64,000 nucleotides of DNA from Choristoneura fumiferana. Lineage: Eukaryota > Arthropoda > Insecta > Lepidoptera > Tortricidae. The notes beneath the pieces were generated by a model. That model saw only the letters and a program-made list of their open reading frames with translations. It was not told where the DNA came from and did not search any database. Each line of letters starts with the position of its first letter. The stretch's first letter is position 1. Below are positions 35,834-46,192 of the stretch, piece by piece. The position numbers and the translations under genes were made by a program. The DNA lies in assembly GCF_025370935.1 (NCBI RefSeq), contig NC_133497.1, positions 9,218,909-9,282,908 on the forward strand, given 5' to 3'.

Positions 35834-36140
35834 GGTCGATGTCACCTAATTGGGTGACATCGGCTCTAAAAATTAAGTCTTTTTGAAGAACTTGACATAA
35901 AACTTAAATTTAAATTTACATTACTATAATAAATTACTAAAAATAAGTTACTACAATAAATATTCTTAACCTTTACATCTTGTTCTTATACTAAATAAGT
36001 GGCAGAAATACCTCGCTTTGTACAATGACAAGTTTCAACAACGTTATCTAGACATGCTACGAGGCAGCGACACCTATTGATGGATTAGTAAAACTGACCA
36101 ATAGCCAATCGAAATAAATTGGGTAGTTCGCTAAGCTCAG
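35834..36140 (+). repeat. Module 10 of the array, with hairpin
   Basis: A perfect 10-bp stem, CGATGTCACC/GGTGACATCG, is at 35837-35862, then GCTCTAAAAATT. The arm TCAACAACGTTATCTAG precedes the core CAGCGACACCTATTGA at 36065-36080; the box TGGGTAGTTCGCTAAG follows. Confidence 0.8.
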
Positions 36141-36154
36141 ACATTTAAGCAGAG

Positions 36155-36283
36155 GGGTTACACGAAACTCGCAAATCGAAGTACGTATCGCACCGTCCCT
36201 TTCACTCGCGCATTAAATGACATAAGCGTCAGCGGGATGGCAACATGCGAAGTTCGAGTTTTGCACTTCGTGGTACAGGGCCA
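36155..36283. mobile_element. MITE 2 variant
   Basis: GAGGGGTTACACGAAACTCG to TTCGTGGTACAGGGCC. It lies directly after module 10 of the array. Confidence 0.7.
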
Positions 36284-36569
36284 GCACGACTTTCAAGAGA
36301 TGGCGTGCAACAACATCATAAAAAAAATTTTTTTTTATTCAATAATGTATTGTTGGTTTCTTAAATCTTATATTTGGAAAATAAAGGTTTACATTGAGAT
36401 GAAGCTTGCTCGACTAATAAATACCTTTTCAGTTACTATAAAACCTACATAACATACATAGATAGATACATTTTGAATTTTCATAAAAATCCTGTTTTCA
36501 TCAGCTACATGTTTATTAAAAAAAAACTGTCATACGAAAAAAACACCAAATTTGCTTATTCAAACTAAA

Positions 36570-37657
36570 AAAAAACCGGTCAAGAGCGTGCCGGGGCATG
36601 CTCAGTGTAAGGTTCCGTAGTTCCCGTCCGTCACAATAGGCGCGCTTAAAAAATTTTTTTTTAGTTAAATAGTTTTTCATAGGCAATTCTTTATTGTATG
36701 AACCTATTTCAATTTTTTATTTATTTGAAAGATGATACTTTTAGCGTGATCTTATAGGTACTTTAAGAAAAAAAACAATACAGGCATTGGCGGTAAAATT
36801 ACAATCTTAGTTTATAAAAAACTTAAAAACTGCTCATTGCAATGAATGCTTAATTTCGTGATTTTTTTCGTATATTTTAGACGTGCGGTTCAAAAGCTAG
36901 GGGGGGGGGGGTACGGGGCCTTTTTTTTTAGCTCGGTGTGAATATCTCCGAAAATATTCACTTTATCAAAAAATGGTTATTGCTAACCCCTATTCATATT
37001 CAAATACCTATCCAACGATACCCCACAATATAGGGAGGAAGTAAAAAAATCATCCCCACTTTACGTTTAGGTATGGGAGGTACCCTATAAATTCTTTTTA
37101 TTTTTTTATTTGACTACTGCTCGCGTGACTGATGTATATTCATGCCAAATGATAGCTATCCAGTACCTACTAACGGTCTCTGAGCTTAGCCGCGGACAGA
37201 CAGGCAGACAGACAGGCCTGAGGCCTGTCTGTTAATGGGTCAATAATAAAGCAACTGTACGGATATTTATTACCATCAAATTTAGGTCTAGATTTTGGAC
37301 TTAATTTCGCGATTTTCCTGTTATGTTATGCTGTGTTATGTTGATGTAATATTTGACTGTTTTTAGAGTTCCGGAACCAAATTGAAATTAAAAAAAAAAA
37401 TGGAAAGGTAACGCTTAATAAATACTTTCAACGAAACTTCAACACGATAGGTAGGATATACCGTTTTTGAGTTATTGCCGAAAAACTGCGCTTCTCAACA
37501 AAAGGTCGTAAGTGCCGTGAACATACGCTCTTTTAGTGGTAATAGAATTTAAGTCTGTAGTAAGTGTATTTTTTCATAAATGTGGTGCATTTCTTTATTG
37601 TAATAGCTACAGAACCCTTCACTGAGCATGGTCCAACATGCTCTTGGCCGGTTTTGT
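36570..37657. mobile_element. Family D relative with terminal inverted repeats
   Basis: The left end AAAACCGGTCAAGAGCGTGC is inverted relative to the right end CATGCTCTTGGCCGGTTTT. The match extends through GCTCAGTGTAAGGTTCCGTAG / CTACAGAACCCTTCACTGAGC. Length about 1.09 kb, no open frame. Confidence 0.75.
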
Positions 37658-38161
37658 TTAAATTATTTTAAGAGTAAAATCTTGTTGATGCATGTTATTG
37701 AATGGAAAAACAATTTGTATCCTTTCTTAACTTATAGAGTTACAAAGGTTTGAAATTCGAGATTATACAGAGAAAGACAGTACATTATAAGTCACATATA
37801 ACACGACCAAACTAAGTTTAAATTCAACAAGTAGGATACGTAAATTATAGTATTAGCATTTTAGCATTCTTTCTTTTCTATCGCCGATACGCGTCTTACG
37901 AATTTTCGTCTCCTGTTGTTGAATTTTAATTTTTTTAACTGTTCTTGTTAAGTGCGAGATACAAACGTAGCTTGGTCGTGTATACAAGTGGTACTTGCCC
38001 AATGCAACGAGAAAAGCGTTTTAAAATGAGGCAATTGTATTGATTTACTGAGATAAAAATTACTATTCATTAAATTAAGACCCACTTGTTTGCTCTATTG
38101 CCATCCAGTCGAATAAAAAAAAAATGTCAACCGATTTTTTTTCTCCATTAAACATCATTAA

Positions 38162-38470
38162 GCCGTGGTGGCCTAGTGGTTTGACCTATCGGCTCTCAAG
38201 CAGAGGGTCGTGGGTTCGAACCCCGGCTCGCACTTGTGAGTTTTTCGAAATTCATGTGCGGAATTACATTTTGAAATTTACCACGAGCTTTGCGATGAAG
38301 GAAAACATCGTGAGGAAATCTGCACAAACCTGCGAAGCGATTCAAAGGTGCGTGCGAAGTTCCCCCCAACGCGCACTGGGCCCGCGTGGGAACTATGGCC
38401 CAAGCCCTCTTGTTCTGAGAGGAGGCCTGTGCCCAGCAGTGGGACTTATATAGGCTGGGATGATGATGAA
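38162..38470 (+). mobile_element. SINE family 2, full length
   Basis: Plus-strand copy from GCCGTGGTGGCCTAGTGG to GGGATGATGATGA, with box B GGTTCGAACCCC. Confidence 0.85.
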
Positions 38471-38721
38471 ACATAAGCATTTATCATAATAATATATAAG
38501 TAGCAAATTAGAAGTTGTTAAATACCGTATTATCTTACTTAAATATGCTTTAATTATATGTATTGTAACACATCGAAAAATCAGAAAAAATACGGGGCAT
38601 GGGAATCGAACCCGGGTCTTTGTCAAAGCACGTAGAGGCGAACGTTGCTTGTTGTGCTGTGTGCTTGTCTATATATTAGATACACCTAGGATATCTGTTA
38701 TTTATACGCTTATGGTAAAAA

Positions 38722-39000
38722 GGGCCGTTATCATTTAAAATGGTTCCGGCTACAAAAATTCCGGTTAGACCGTAATTTAATACGAGCGTCTGATGTTACT
38801 AATATTTCCTGACTAGAATTATACTGAGATCATCAGTGATAATTCCTGATTCAAATGCTTAAGATGGCACGACATTAGTTAGTTCTGATCCGCGCCAACG
38901 ACATCTGTCGAGAAACGGAGGCAAGTAAACTGGGTGGTTCGCAAAAGCACATCCAAGTGTGGGTAGTTCGCAAATGCATATCCAAGTGTGGGTAGTTGGA
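38722..39000 (+). repeat. Module 11 of the array, with hairpin
   Basis: Stem ATCATTT/AAATGGT (one G-T pair) inside GCCG...CGGC at 38722-38750, then TACAAAAATT. The core CAACGACATCTGTCGA is at 38896-38911. Three boxes follow: GGGTGGTTCGCAAAAG, GGGTAGTTCGCAAATG and GGGTAGTTGGA. Confidence 0.75.
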
Positions 39001-39009
39001 GTGAGTATG

Positions 39010-39270
39010 AATAATTCTGAATGACCGAATAGCGTAGTGGTAAGATAGGTGGGGCCGCGGGTTTGATCCCCCGTAGTAGTAAGCAGATATTATGTATGAG
39101 AAATCCCCTCCAAGCTCCAAGTTTAGAAAAGAAGAGTACTACTCTTACCTAAAAGGCCGGCAACGCACTTGTGACTCTTCTGATGTTGCAGGTGTGCATG
39201 GGCGACGGTAATCGCTTACCATGAGGCGATCCGTTGGCTCGTTTGCCCCCTATATCATAAAAATTAAGAC
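39010..39270 (+). mobile_element. tRNA-derived SINE with family J tail
   Basis: The head GACCGAATAGCGTAGTGGTA has B-box-like GGGTTTGATCC. The tail GGCAACGCACTTGTGACTCT to CCCTATATCATAAAAA is shared with 9820-10073. Confidence 0.65.
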
Positions 39271-39342
39271 AGTTTTTTTTGTTAATTCCAAGATTCGATT
39301 GATATTCGGTTTAATATCCAAATACCTACTACTTTACTTCAA

Positions 39343-39600
39343 GACGACCAGATGGCCTAGTGGTTAGAGAACCTGACTACGAAGCTTGAGGTCCCGGGTT
39401 CGATTCCCGTGTCGGGGCAGATATTTGTATGAAAAATACGAATGTTTGTTCTCGGGTCTTGGGTGTTTACTATGTATTTAAGTATGTATCTATCTATATA
39501 ATTATATTTATCCGTTGCTTAGTACCCATAACACAAGCTTTGTTAAGCTTACTTTGGGACTAGGTCAATTGGTGTGAATTGTCCCGTGATATTTATTTAT
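39343..39600 (+). mobile_element. tRNA-derived SINE, family 1
   Basis: Plus-strand copy with head GACGACCAGATGGCCTAGTG, followed by a short partial repeat of the body around 39600-39680. Confidence 0.85.
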
Positions 39601-39677
39601 TTAGTATTTATGTATATTAATCCGTTGTGTAGTACCCACAGCACAAGCTTTACCTACAATTGTTCCGTGATGTTTAT

Positions 39678-39888
39678 CCCAACTAGTATATAAATTCGAA
39701 AGTAATGACTGTTTGTCTGTTACCTCTTCACGCTTATACCGCTAAACTGACTTGAATGAACTTTGGTATGAAGATAGTTTGAGAGTCTGGAAACGACTAA
39801 GAATAGTTTTTATCCCGGAATATTGCAAAGTTCCCGCGGGATAGTGATAAACGAGTTTTTCGCAGGCGAAGTCGCGGCCAAAAGCTAG
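39678..39888 (-). mobile_element. Family C, divergent copy
   Basis: CCCAACTAGTATATAAATTC to GCGGCCAAAAGCTAGTG. Confidence 0.65.
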
Positions 39889-39929
39889 TGCAAATACTAA
39901 TCCAAGTAGGCTGGATTCAATCTACTAAT

Positions 39930-40180
39930 ACAAGTGAGAGTAAAATATGTATATTCCTGTTCAGTGTTCCCCTGGTTCACACGAGGTACGCCCAGAATGC
40001 ACCTCTTATCCGTGGCCTTAGGGATTACAATAAACGTTTCCACAATATTGACCTCTTTGACGGTAGCAAGGCAACACTAAAAAATCGTATTCGAAAATTC
40101 CTAACGGAAAAATAGTAAGCTTTTTTTATTATAAATAGATAAATCGACTTTGGTTGGAGTACCTAAAACAGACCGCACTG

Positions 40181-40211
<31 letters not shown>

Positions 40212-40345
40212 TCATACTAGAGATCATAGTCTTGTGGTCTCACTCACTAACAATATTTGTTGTCTTTCTGTTTAGTACCTAAATCCTATTATAATGTACT
40301 GTATTTCTGTTGATGCCCCAAATAAATAAATAAAATAAAATAAAA
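39930..40345 (+). pseudogene. Non-LTR retrotransposon tail
   Basis: The frame reads FLFSVPLVHTRYAQNAPLIR then GLRDYNKRFHNIDLFDGSKA and a stop at about 40115. It resembles the C-terminus of jockey/CR1-type polymerases (RSQNAPLTRMQRLYN-type block). The 3' UTR ends in AATAAATAAATAAAATAAAA. Confidence 0.6.
40183..40207. repeat. (CA)n microsatellite
   Basis: Twelve CA units inside what looks like a LINE 3' UTR; 39960-40115 carries an open YAQNAPLIRGLRDYN-like polymerase tail. Confidence 0.85.
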
Positions 40346-40357
40346 AATATATATACG

Positions 40358-40552
40358 AAACCAGTGGTTAGCTGGGTAACCAAAGGCCCTGCAGCAAAAA
40401 AGGGCCCCAACTGAACTATATAATGCTTTGTTCCGTATTCCGAATATTCTGAATGTGTCAGTTAAGTCAGAGTACGACGGACCCCCTGAGCTTGGGGGCC
40501 CCGGGCACTGCCCCGTCTAGCCCTCTGGCAGCTACGCCACTGTACGAAACTC
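40358..40552 (+). mobile_element. Dispersed element E
   Basis: CAGTGGTTAGCTGGGTAACC to CAGCTACGCCACTGTACG, colinear with 25392-25598. A partial minus copy is at 62728-62802. Confidence 0.65.
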
Positions 40553-40607
40553 TAATTTGGATATCGTTATTTTTCTCACGATGGTTTCCTTCGCCGTAAA
40601 GCTAGTG

Positions 40608-40746
40608 GTACAGTCAACGTCATAAATAAGTGATCAATTTGTACCTTGTCACTTTAACGTCATGTTTGAAAAGCCATACGAAATTGTGTAGCGACTGAAA
40701 GCGACTAGGTACAGAAATGATCACTTATTTATGACGTTGACTGTAC
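40608..40746. mobile_element. MITE with 29-bp perfect TIRs
   Basis: GTACAGTCAACGTCATAAAT and its reverse complement bound 139 bp. Confidence 0.88.
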
Positions 40747-40827
40747 CTAACATCGGACATAATTTTCGGGGAACTCAGATACAGATCCAATGGATAGTAC
40801 CTAATTTGTTTTTCACATTTTTTTTAA

Positions 40828-40922
40828 TTTTTTAAGTTGAAGTCAACGGAGATAACTGTTAATAACTTTAAACAAAGTTATTTACAACGGTCATCTCTTT
40901 CGAATTCAACCTAAAAAATTGT
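40828..40922. repeat. Inverted repeat
   Basis: AATTTTTTAAGTTGAA and AATAACTTT on the left pair with AAAGTTATT and TTCAACCTAAAAAATT on the right. Confidence 0.7.
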
Positions 40923-40959
40923 TAAAAGTAGTCTACTTATGATCTACATACTACTTCTG

Positions 40960-41150
40960 TATAATCACAGGTAGACCGTGCAATTTAAAAAATACGTCTC
41001 ATCTCGTAGTCTTGGTTTAAAAGAACGTTAGCTTCTTTGGAGAGAAGGTTAGTGACATCTGTTGGCGAATTTTTACTGTTTAAAACGGTGCGCTGGTTGT
41101 TCGTAATTTCCTAGTGAGGGTAGTTCACAAATTTATATGGGGAACTAACA
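40960..41150 (+). repeat. Module 12 of the array (no hairpin seen)
   Basis: The core TTAGTGACATCTGTTGG is at 41049-41065. Boxes GCTGGTTGTTCGTAATTT and GAGGGTAGTTCACAAA follow. The region where a hairpin would be expected is partly occupied by an inverted repeat at 40830-40920. Confidence 0.65.
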
Positions 41151-41475
41151 ATCTATATTTCGTTTTGTATTTTTTATTTTGTATGGTATGTACGTTTTGT
41201 GGAAAAAAACATAATTACCTGTAATTAAATATTTAAAATTAAGTTATTTATGTATTTAGCGCAACACGAAAGAAAAAGTAAAAAAATATCCATTTTAGTC
41301 ATATTTTTTCAATGCTAAAAAGGGGCAAACTGTGTTAATGTTTATTTGTATTTAGTCAGGGATAATATTTGGATCTAACAAATCAATCCAGTCAAATAAA
41401 AAAAAATCTAGACGTCCAGCTATCTTAATACCAAATTTCATTCAAATACGTCCAGCCAAACACACAAACTTTCAC

Positions 41476-41840
41476 ATTTATAATATTACTAGTGATTACC
41501 CGCGGCTTCGCACACGTAAATCATTAGGTCCTGCAGCTGAATTGAAATACCGGGATTTTTTAAAAATTCCCGTGGGAATTCCCGAAAATTAAATCGTTGT
41601 TTTCATTGACGTTACATTAAAATAATCATGGTCAAATTTCATGACTAAGCCCAGCGGTTATTAGTTCGAGATTTTATCTCTATCCCGTGGGAACATCGAG
41701 ATAAAAAGTATCCTATGTTTTAATCCAGGTTATAAACTAACTTTTTGTCAAATTTCATCAAAATCGGTCCAGCCGTTTCAGCGTGAAGAAATAACAAACA
41801 TACTCACTCACAAACTTTCACATTTATAATATTAATTTGC
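41476..41840 (+). mobile_element. Family C copy
   Basis: ATTACCCGCGGCTTCGCACA to CATTTATAATATTAATTTG. It abuts module 13 of the array. Confidence 0.75.
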
Positions 41841-41849
41841 AAAATTTAG

Positions 41850-42150
41850 TGCCGAGGTCGTTCGAGCGACATCGGTTACAAAAATTGGTTAAGGCTATGC
41901 CTTCAGGACTCAAATTAAGTTTGACTTAAAGTAAGACCTGCCATTATTAATAAATAATATTATTTATTAATTAAGTTCAAAGAATAATTTTATTATTCAT
42001 TAAACAGTAAAGAAAAAGAAGATTATTACAAGCTCAATCATTTGAAGTCGCAACAACGATAGTTAGTTTTTTCAGGAGACAGCGACATCTGTTGGCAACT
42101 GCTCCAAACTAAATTAGAATGAACTAAGTGAGGGTAGTTCACAAAACTTG
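41850..42150 (+). repeat. Module 13 of the array, with hairpin
   Basis: Stem GTCGT/GCGAC with CCGA/TCGG at 41851-41875, then TTACAAAAATT. The arm GTCGCAACAACGATAGTTAG precedes the core CAGCGACATCTGTTGG at 42080-42095; the box GAGGGTAGTTCACAAAAC follows. Confidence 0.75.
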
Positions 42151-42556
42151 CAGCGCTTAGTTGCGCTTTGGCCGTTGTGCAATCGTTGCTCAGACAGTAG
42201 AGTTTTTTAATGTTTGTTTTCAGATAATACTTATTAATGATTGACAATGATGACATCTGACTTCTCTTATCTCATATGTCTGCAAATAAAAAATATTTCT
42301 TATCTTAATAAGTATTTAAGTAGGTGTATCTGTTGCCTAGTAGCCGTAACGCGCTTTATTTACTTTAGAACTAGGTCAGTCAGGTCTCAGGTGCCACGAG
42401 AGTTGAAGTGAATGATTATACACACAGCTATAGAAATAAAAACTGATTGCACAAAAGGAGAATGAATGAAATGAATGAGTGAATGTAAAATCCTGCTGTC
42501 ATTACACGACATGTTCTTGTGTGCGTGACCTCAACTCTGGTGTCACTACCTATAGT

Positions 42557-42640
42557 CGTGGTAGCTTAGTGGTTTGACTTATGATTTCTCACGTAGAAAA
42601 CCGTAGATTCACCGGGCTCGCACTTCTGTGTTTTTCGGAT
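42557..42640 (+). mobile_element. SINE family 2, degenerate head
   Basis: Reads GTCGTGGTAGCTTAGTGG and CGCACTTCTGTGTTTTTCGG. It lacks the tail and abuts module 14 of the array. Confidence 0.6.
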
Positions 42641-42735
42641 TTTTTTTCAAGTAATAGAGTGACATCTGTTTGCAACCGCTCTCCACTAAATTAGTAGTGA
42701 ACTAAGTGAGGGTAGTTCACAAAACATGTAGCGCC
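42630..42735 (+). repeat. Module 14 of the array, partial
   Basis: The core AGTGACATCTGTTTGC is at 42658-42673, and a GAGGGTAGTTCACAAAAC box near 42709. The 5' half is replaced by a fragment of the tRNA-like SINE family 2. Confidence 0.65.
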
Positions 42736-43078
42736 AAAGCTTTGCTTTGGCTACAGTCCTTGCTCACAGACAATAAAGGTTCGAATTCAAATTAATATTG
42801 AACACTTTCCACCTGACTTCTCTCAAATGCCATCTGTATACAAATAGAAAATCTTTAATCTTTTTAACCAAATTCAAAAGGAGGTTCTATGTTCGACTGT
42901 AGGTATTTTTTATGTACTTTCACCGATTACTACAGTCCTTCTACGTCAACTACAGCGCAAGCCATTCTGAGAGGTTACTCGCGCCCAGCCGTAGGACGTA
43001 TTTAAGTCAAGATTGAACTATAAGGTCAATCAAGTTTTTAGGGTACCTATGTTATTCTGTCGCGTAATTCAGGAGACA

Positions 43079-43103
43079 TCAGTAATAATAATAATAATAA
43101 TAA
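43079..43103. repeat. (AAT)n microsatellite
   Basis: Seven to eight AAT/TAA units at the 5' edge of an AT-rich stretch that runs to about 43300. Confidence 0.85.
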
Positions 43104-43405
43104 GCATCTTTTATTCCTTAATACAATTAAACGATACAATTTTGAAATAAATTTACAATTTCACAATTTCATTTGATAATTAAATACTAGATAATAATTG
43201 ATTTGATAATATAAATTAAAATAAATTAAGTATTTGACTTATTAATAAAACATTAAATTTATAATTTCAATTTCTCGGTTGGTATATAAAAGATTAGACA
43301 TCAGTAATACACTTTCTTATAAAAATGTTTGTAGTGTATGCACAGGAGATGAGCAATAAGGGCCTTTTGCCTTGAAACTATCACAACTCCTTACTTTTAG
43401 TGGGT

Positions 43406-43631
43406 TTGTACCGTAAACTGCTTCAACTTTGCCCTCTGGCCCCAACATTGCCTGAGTTGATTTAGAGTCGATAACTTAGGACTCTTATTGGTTTTAAACT
43501 TTTATCTACACGGGAATTATTATTACGGGGAGACAAAAATTTAAAAACCTAAAGGGTGATAAGTTATCGACTCTAAACCGAATCAGGCAATGTTGGGGCT
43601 AGAGGGCAAAGATGAAGCAGTTTACGGTACA
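43406..43631. mobile_element. MITE with about 68-bp TIRs
   Basis: GTACCGTAAACTGCTTCAAC ... CAACATTGCCTGA on the left, and TCAGGCAATGTTG ... GAAGCAGTTTACGGTAC on the right. Confidence 0.88.
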
Positions 43632-43729
43632 CCATAAAATTATACTTTTAATAAGTAACTCAGGAGACGTTGTCATGGCAACAAACTACACTAAAATTTG
43701 ACTGACCCAGTTATATTTTTGTGATTAAT

Positions 43730-44040
43730 TGCCGATGCTGCTCGAACAACATCAGCTTCAAAAATTAGGTTTAGGCTAAGCCTTGAGGGTTTAAATTAAG
43801 TCTTACTTAAAGTAAACCTAAGCGGTGTATTAATAAATAATTACATTACTTAATAATACTGACGAATCAATAGGATTGTAATACTCTGGATAATTTTAAG
43901 TTGCAGTATCGTTAAGTTAGTTCATTCAAAAGACAGCGACATCTGTTGGGGGTGCATTCAACTTAACAAAAAAATGACTAAGTTCGGGTAGTTTGCAAAA
44001 ATGTATACTAGTGAGGGTAATTAGCGGAACTTGTTTGACG
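43730..44040 (+). repeat. Module 15 of the array, with hairpin
   Basis: Stem GATGCTG/CAACATC (one mismatch) at 43733-43755, then GCTTCAAAAATT and a stretch closely matching module 13. The core CAGCGACATCTGTTGG is at 43934-43949. Boxes TCGGGTAGTTTGCAAAAA and GAGGGTAATTAGCGG follow. This is the last module; none is seen after 44.05 kb. Confidence 0.75.
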
Positions 44041-44199
44041 AACCGGTTTTTACAGAAATCTCGCGAGCTTATTTGGGTAATTATTTGAGGTGTAAGATAA
44101 ATGTTACAGAAATAAAAACACACATTTTGATGTGGTCTGTTTTATTTTGAACATAAGGATATGTACCGATAAGATGCTTTATATTATAAGAGATCGATA

Positions 44200-45320
44200 A
44201 AGTTTATTTTGGTTAAAAAAAGCAAAAATCCAATTTTAACGGTAACGAAAATGAGCATCGAGACCACGAAAAAGAACATTTTGTTTATTTAAAATCTTAT
44301 AATTGTACTATTTGAATGAAAATCCGATCATAATGAGAAAACGAATAAGCATTATTTAATTAATCAGGTATCAACAGAAATAGACAATCGATATCTATAT
44401 AAAAAAAAATTAAAACTTGACCACGAAAATGACGACTTCAAATTGTCATTTTTGTAACCTTTTAAATACTATCTAGAAATTACTTAATTAAAGTAAGATT
44501 AATAACTTCAACTCACAAACCAAAACAGTTTTCAATATCTTCCCCCCGTGCAGGTCTACGGTAAACCAGAACGAAATTATGTTACAACGAAACAACACAA
44601 CAAAATGCTCCTCTAAATGACGAAGTTTTCTTTTAATATTTAGATATATACATTTCACACGTACATTCAGGGCAAAATAATTCTTGAACCTCTCGCCAGT
44701 TAACAAAATTGGCGACGCACTGGTCATAATTCCTATAACCACACCTGGAGCAAATGTTGTTGACGGTCAACCATTCTTCGTTTAAATCAATTAAATCAAT
44801 AACGGCATAAACGATTACACTGTAAAAAGCAGAAAATTCTATAAAAAGTGTTCTGTATTTTTTCTACTTGTAGGGAAAATCATCTTTTTCGTGGTCTTTA
44901 ATCAGTTTCGTGGCCCATAGGACCACGAAAATGATGACCACGAAATTGAAAAGCTCTTACTTTCGCGGCTCTGCAGTAAATATCCTATAGGTTTGAAGCA
45001 AATGAAATCAATATTGAATAACTTAACTGCAAATGACACAGCACCAGTAAAACATTATATTTATTTACCCAATACTTACCAAGTCGCAACCGTAACGAAA
45101 ATGACGCTCGATCTTTGACGCAAATCTAACTGAACCTTTATTACATTAATTATAGATAAATAATTATGACTTGCGATAAACATCATACGTTATATTGACG
45201 CAGTCTTATTTCCAAAGTTGCTTATAGTTAAAAAAGGATTTACAGGAGGTTTGACCTCTTTTTTTTGTTTAAAATATACTTAATAAGTGTGGCTACGAAA
45301 ATGATGGTGTATTTTGGAAC
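44200..45320. other. Unclassified region with repeated ACGAAAATGA motifs
   Basis: At least five copies of (C/T)(A/T)ACGAAAATGA or CCACGAAAATGA lie at about 44246, 44421, 44931, 45096 and 45295, plus inverted TTTCGTGG at 44888 and 44908. Two longer contexts share CGTAACGAAAATGA...TCGA. No coding frame of substance is seen. Confidence 0.6.
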
Positions 45321-45928
45321 AACGGGAAATGTAGAAAAAAATAGTCTTATCAATGTCCTAATTTTTTTATGTTTGCATGCATGGTATATCATATTATGAA
45401 CATTCAATCCATGTTTTAAACAGCAAGTTTTTCTATACCTTGTATTTTTTACAATACTACAAAGTAATCAGGGATAATCCGAACCTGACCGCGTAACTGA
45501 CTTTTGTGCAGAAAATTTAAGTTATTGTGGAAAAAAAGATAAAATAGAATAAAATGTATTTACCACAAGTTTCAGTGGTAATATCCTAAGCAACTTAAAA
45601 ACAATAAACGATATATTTCTTATTTTATAACTGAAAATTTGAGTCTGAACACAATTGAACCTCTCGAAATAATAACCCATTTAAACAGCAAATTTTATGT
45701 AACTTTCAGGATTCTGAGTTCCACAAATCTATGATCAGGTAGTAATGGGGTTAATAATAAAGAGTCATGGTGTTGTATTGTTTGTATGTTTATTTATACG
45801 GTAGTGACGGCGTGCGGGTTCCTGCATGAAAACAAATGTGTCGCATAGGCCGAGATGCATTGCACATGCGGTTGTGAAGTAGTACACAAATAATTGTCAT
45901 AAGCACCTAATTAAAAAAAGTGTTTAAG

Positions 45929-46068
45929 GTACAGTCAGCATCAAAGGTAGGGGATCACTTTTTTACTCTGTCGTTTTAACACATTTCTCAAATTCGTTTA
46001 GTATTAAGTACGTTGTTGTAAAACGATAAAGTCCAAAAGTATGCAGCTACTTTTGATGCTGACCCTAC
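45929..46068. mobile_element. MITE with about 20-bp TIRs
   Basis: GTACAGTCAGCATCAAAGGT and ACTTTTGATGCTGACCCTAC bound about 140 bp. Confidence 0.8.
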
Positions 46069-46105
46069 TAGGAAAGCGAAATTTTTTGGGAGTACACCAT
46101 AAATA

Positions 46106-46192
46106 GACGACCAGATGGCCTAGTGGTTAGAAAACCTGACTACGAAGCTTGAAGTCCCTGGTTCGATTCCCGCGTCGGGGCAGATATTTGTA
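46106..46192 (+). mobile_element. tRNA-derived SINE, family 1, 3'-truncated
   Basis: Only the tRNA-like head remains (GACGACCAGATGGCCTAGTG to CGGGGCAGATATTTGTATA). Confidence 0.75.

Noticed and set aside
20530..44040. Module array as a cluster of mutually exclusive coding exons (Dscam-like)
   Set aside because: No conserved open frame or consistent splice borders are shared across the modules; both strands carry stops at different places in each copy.
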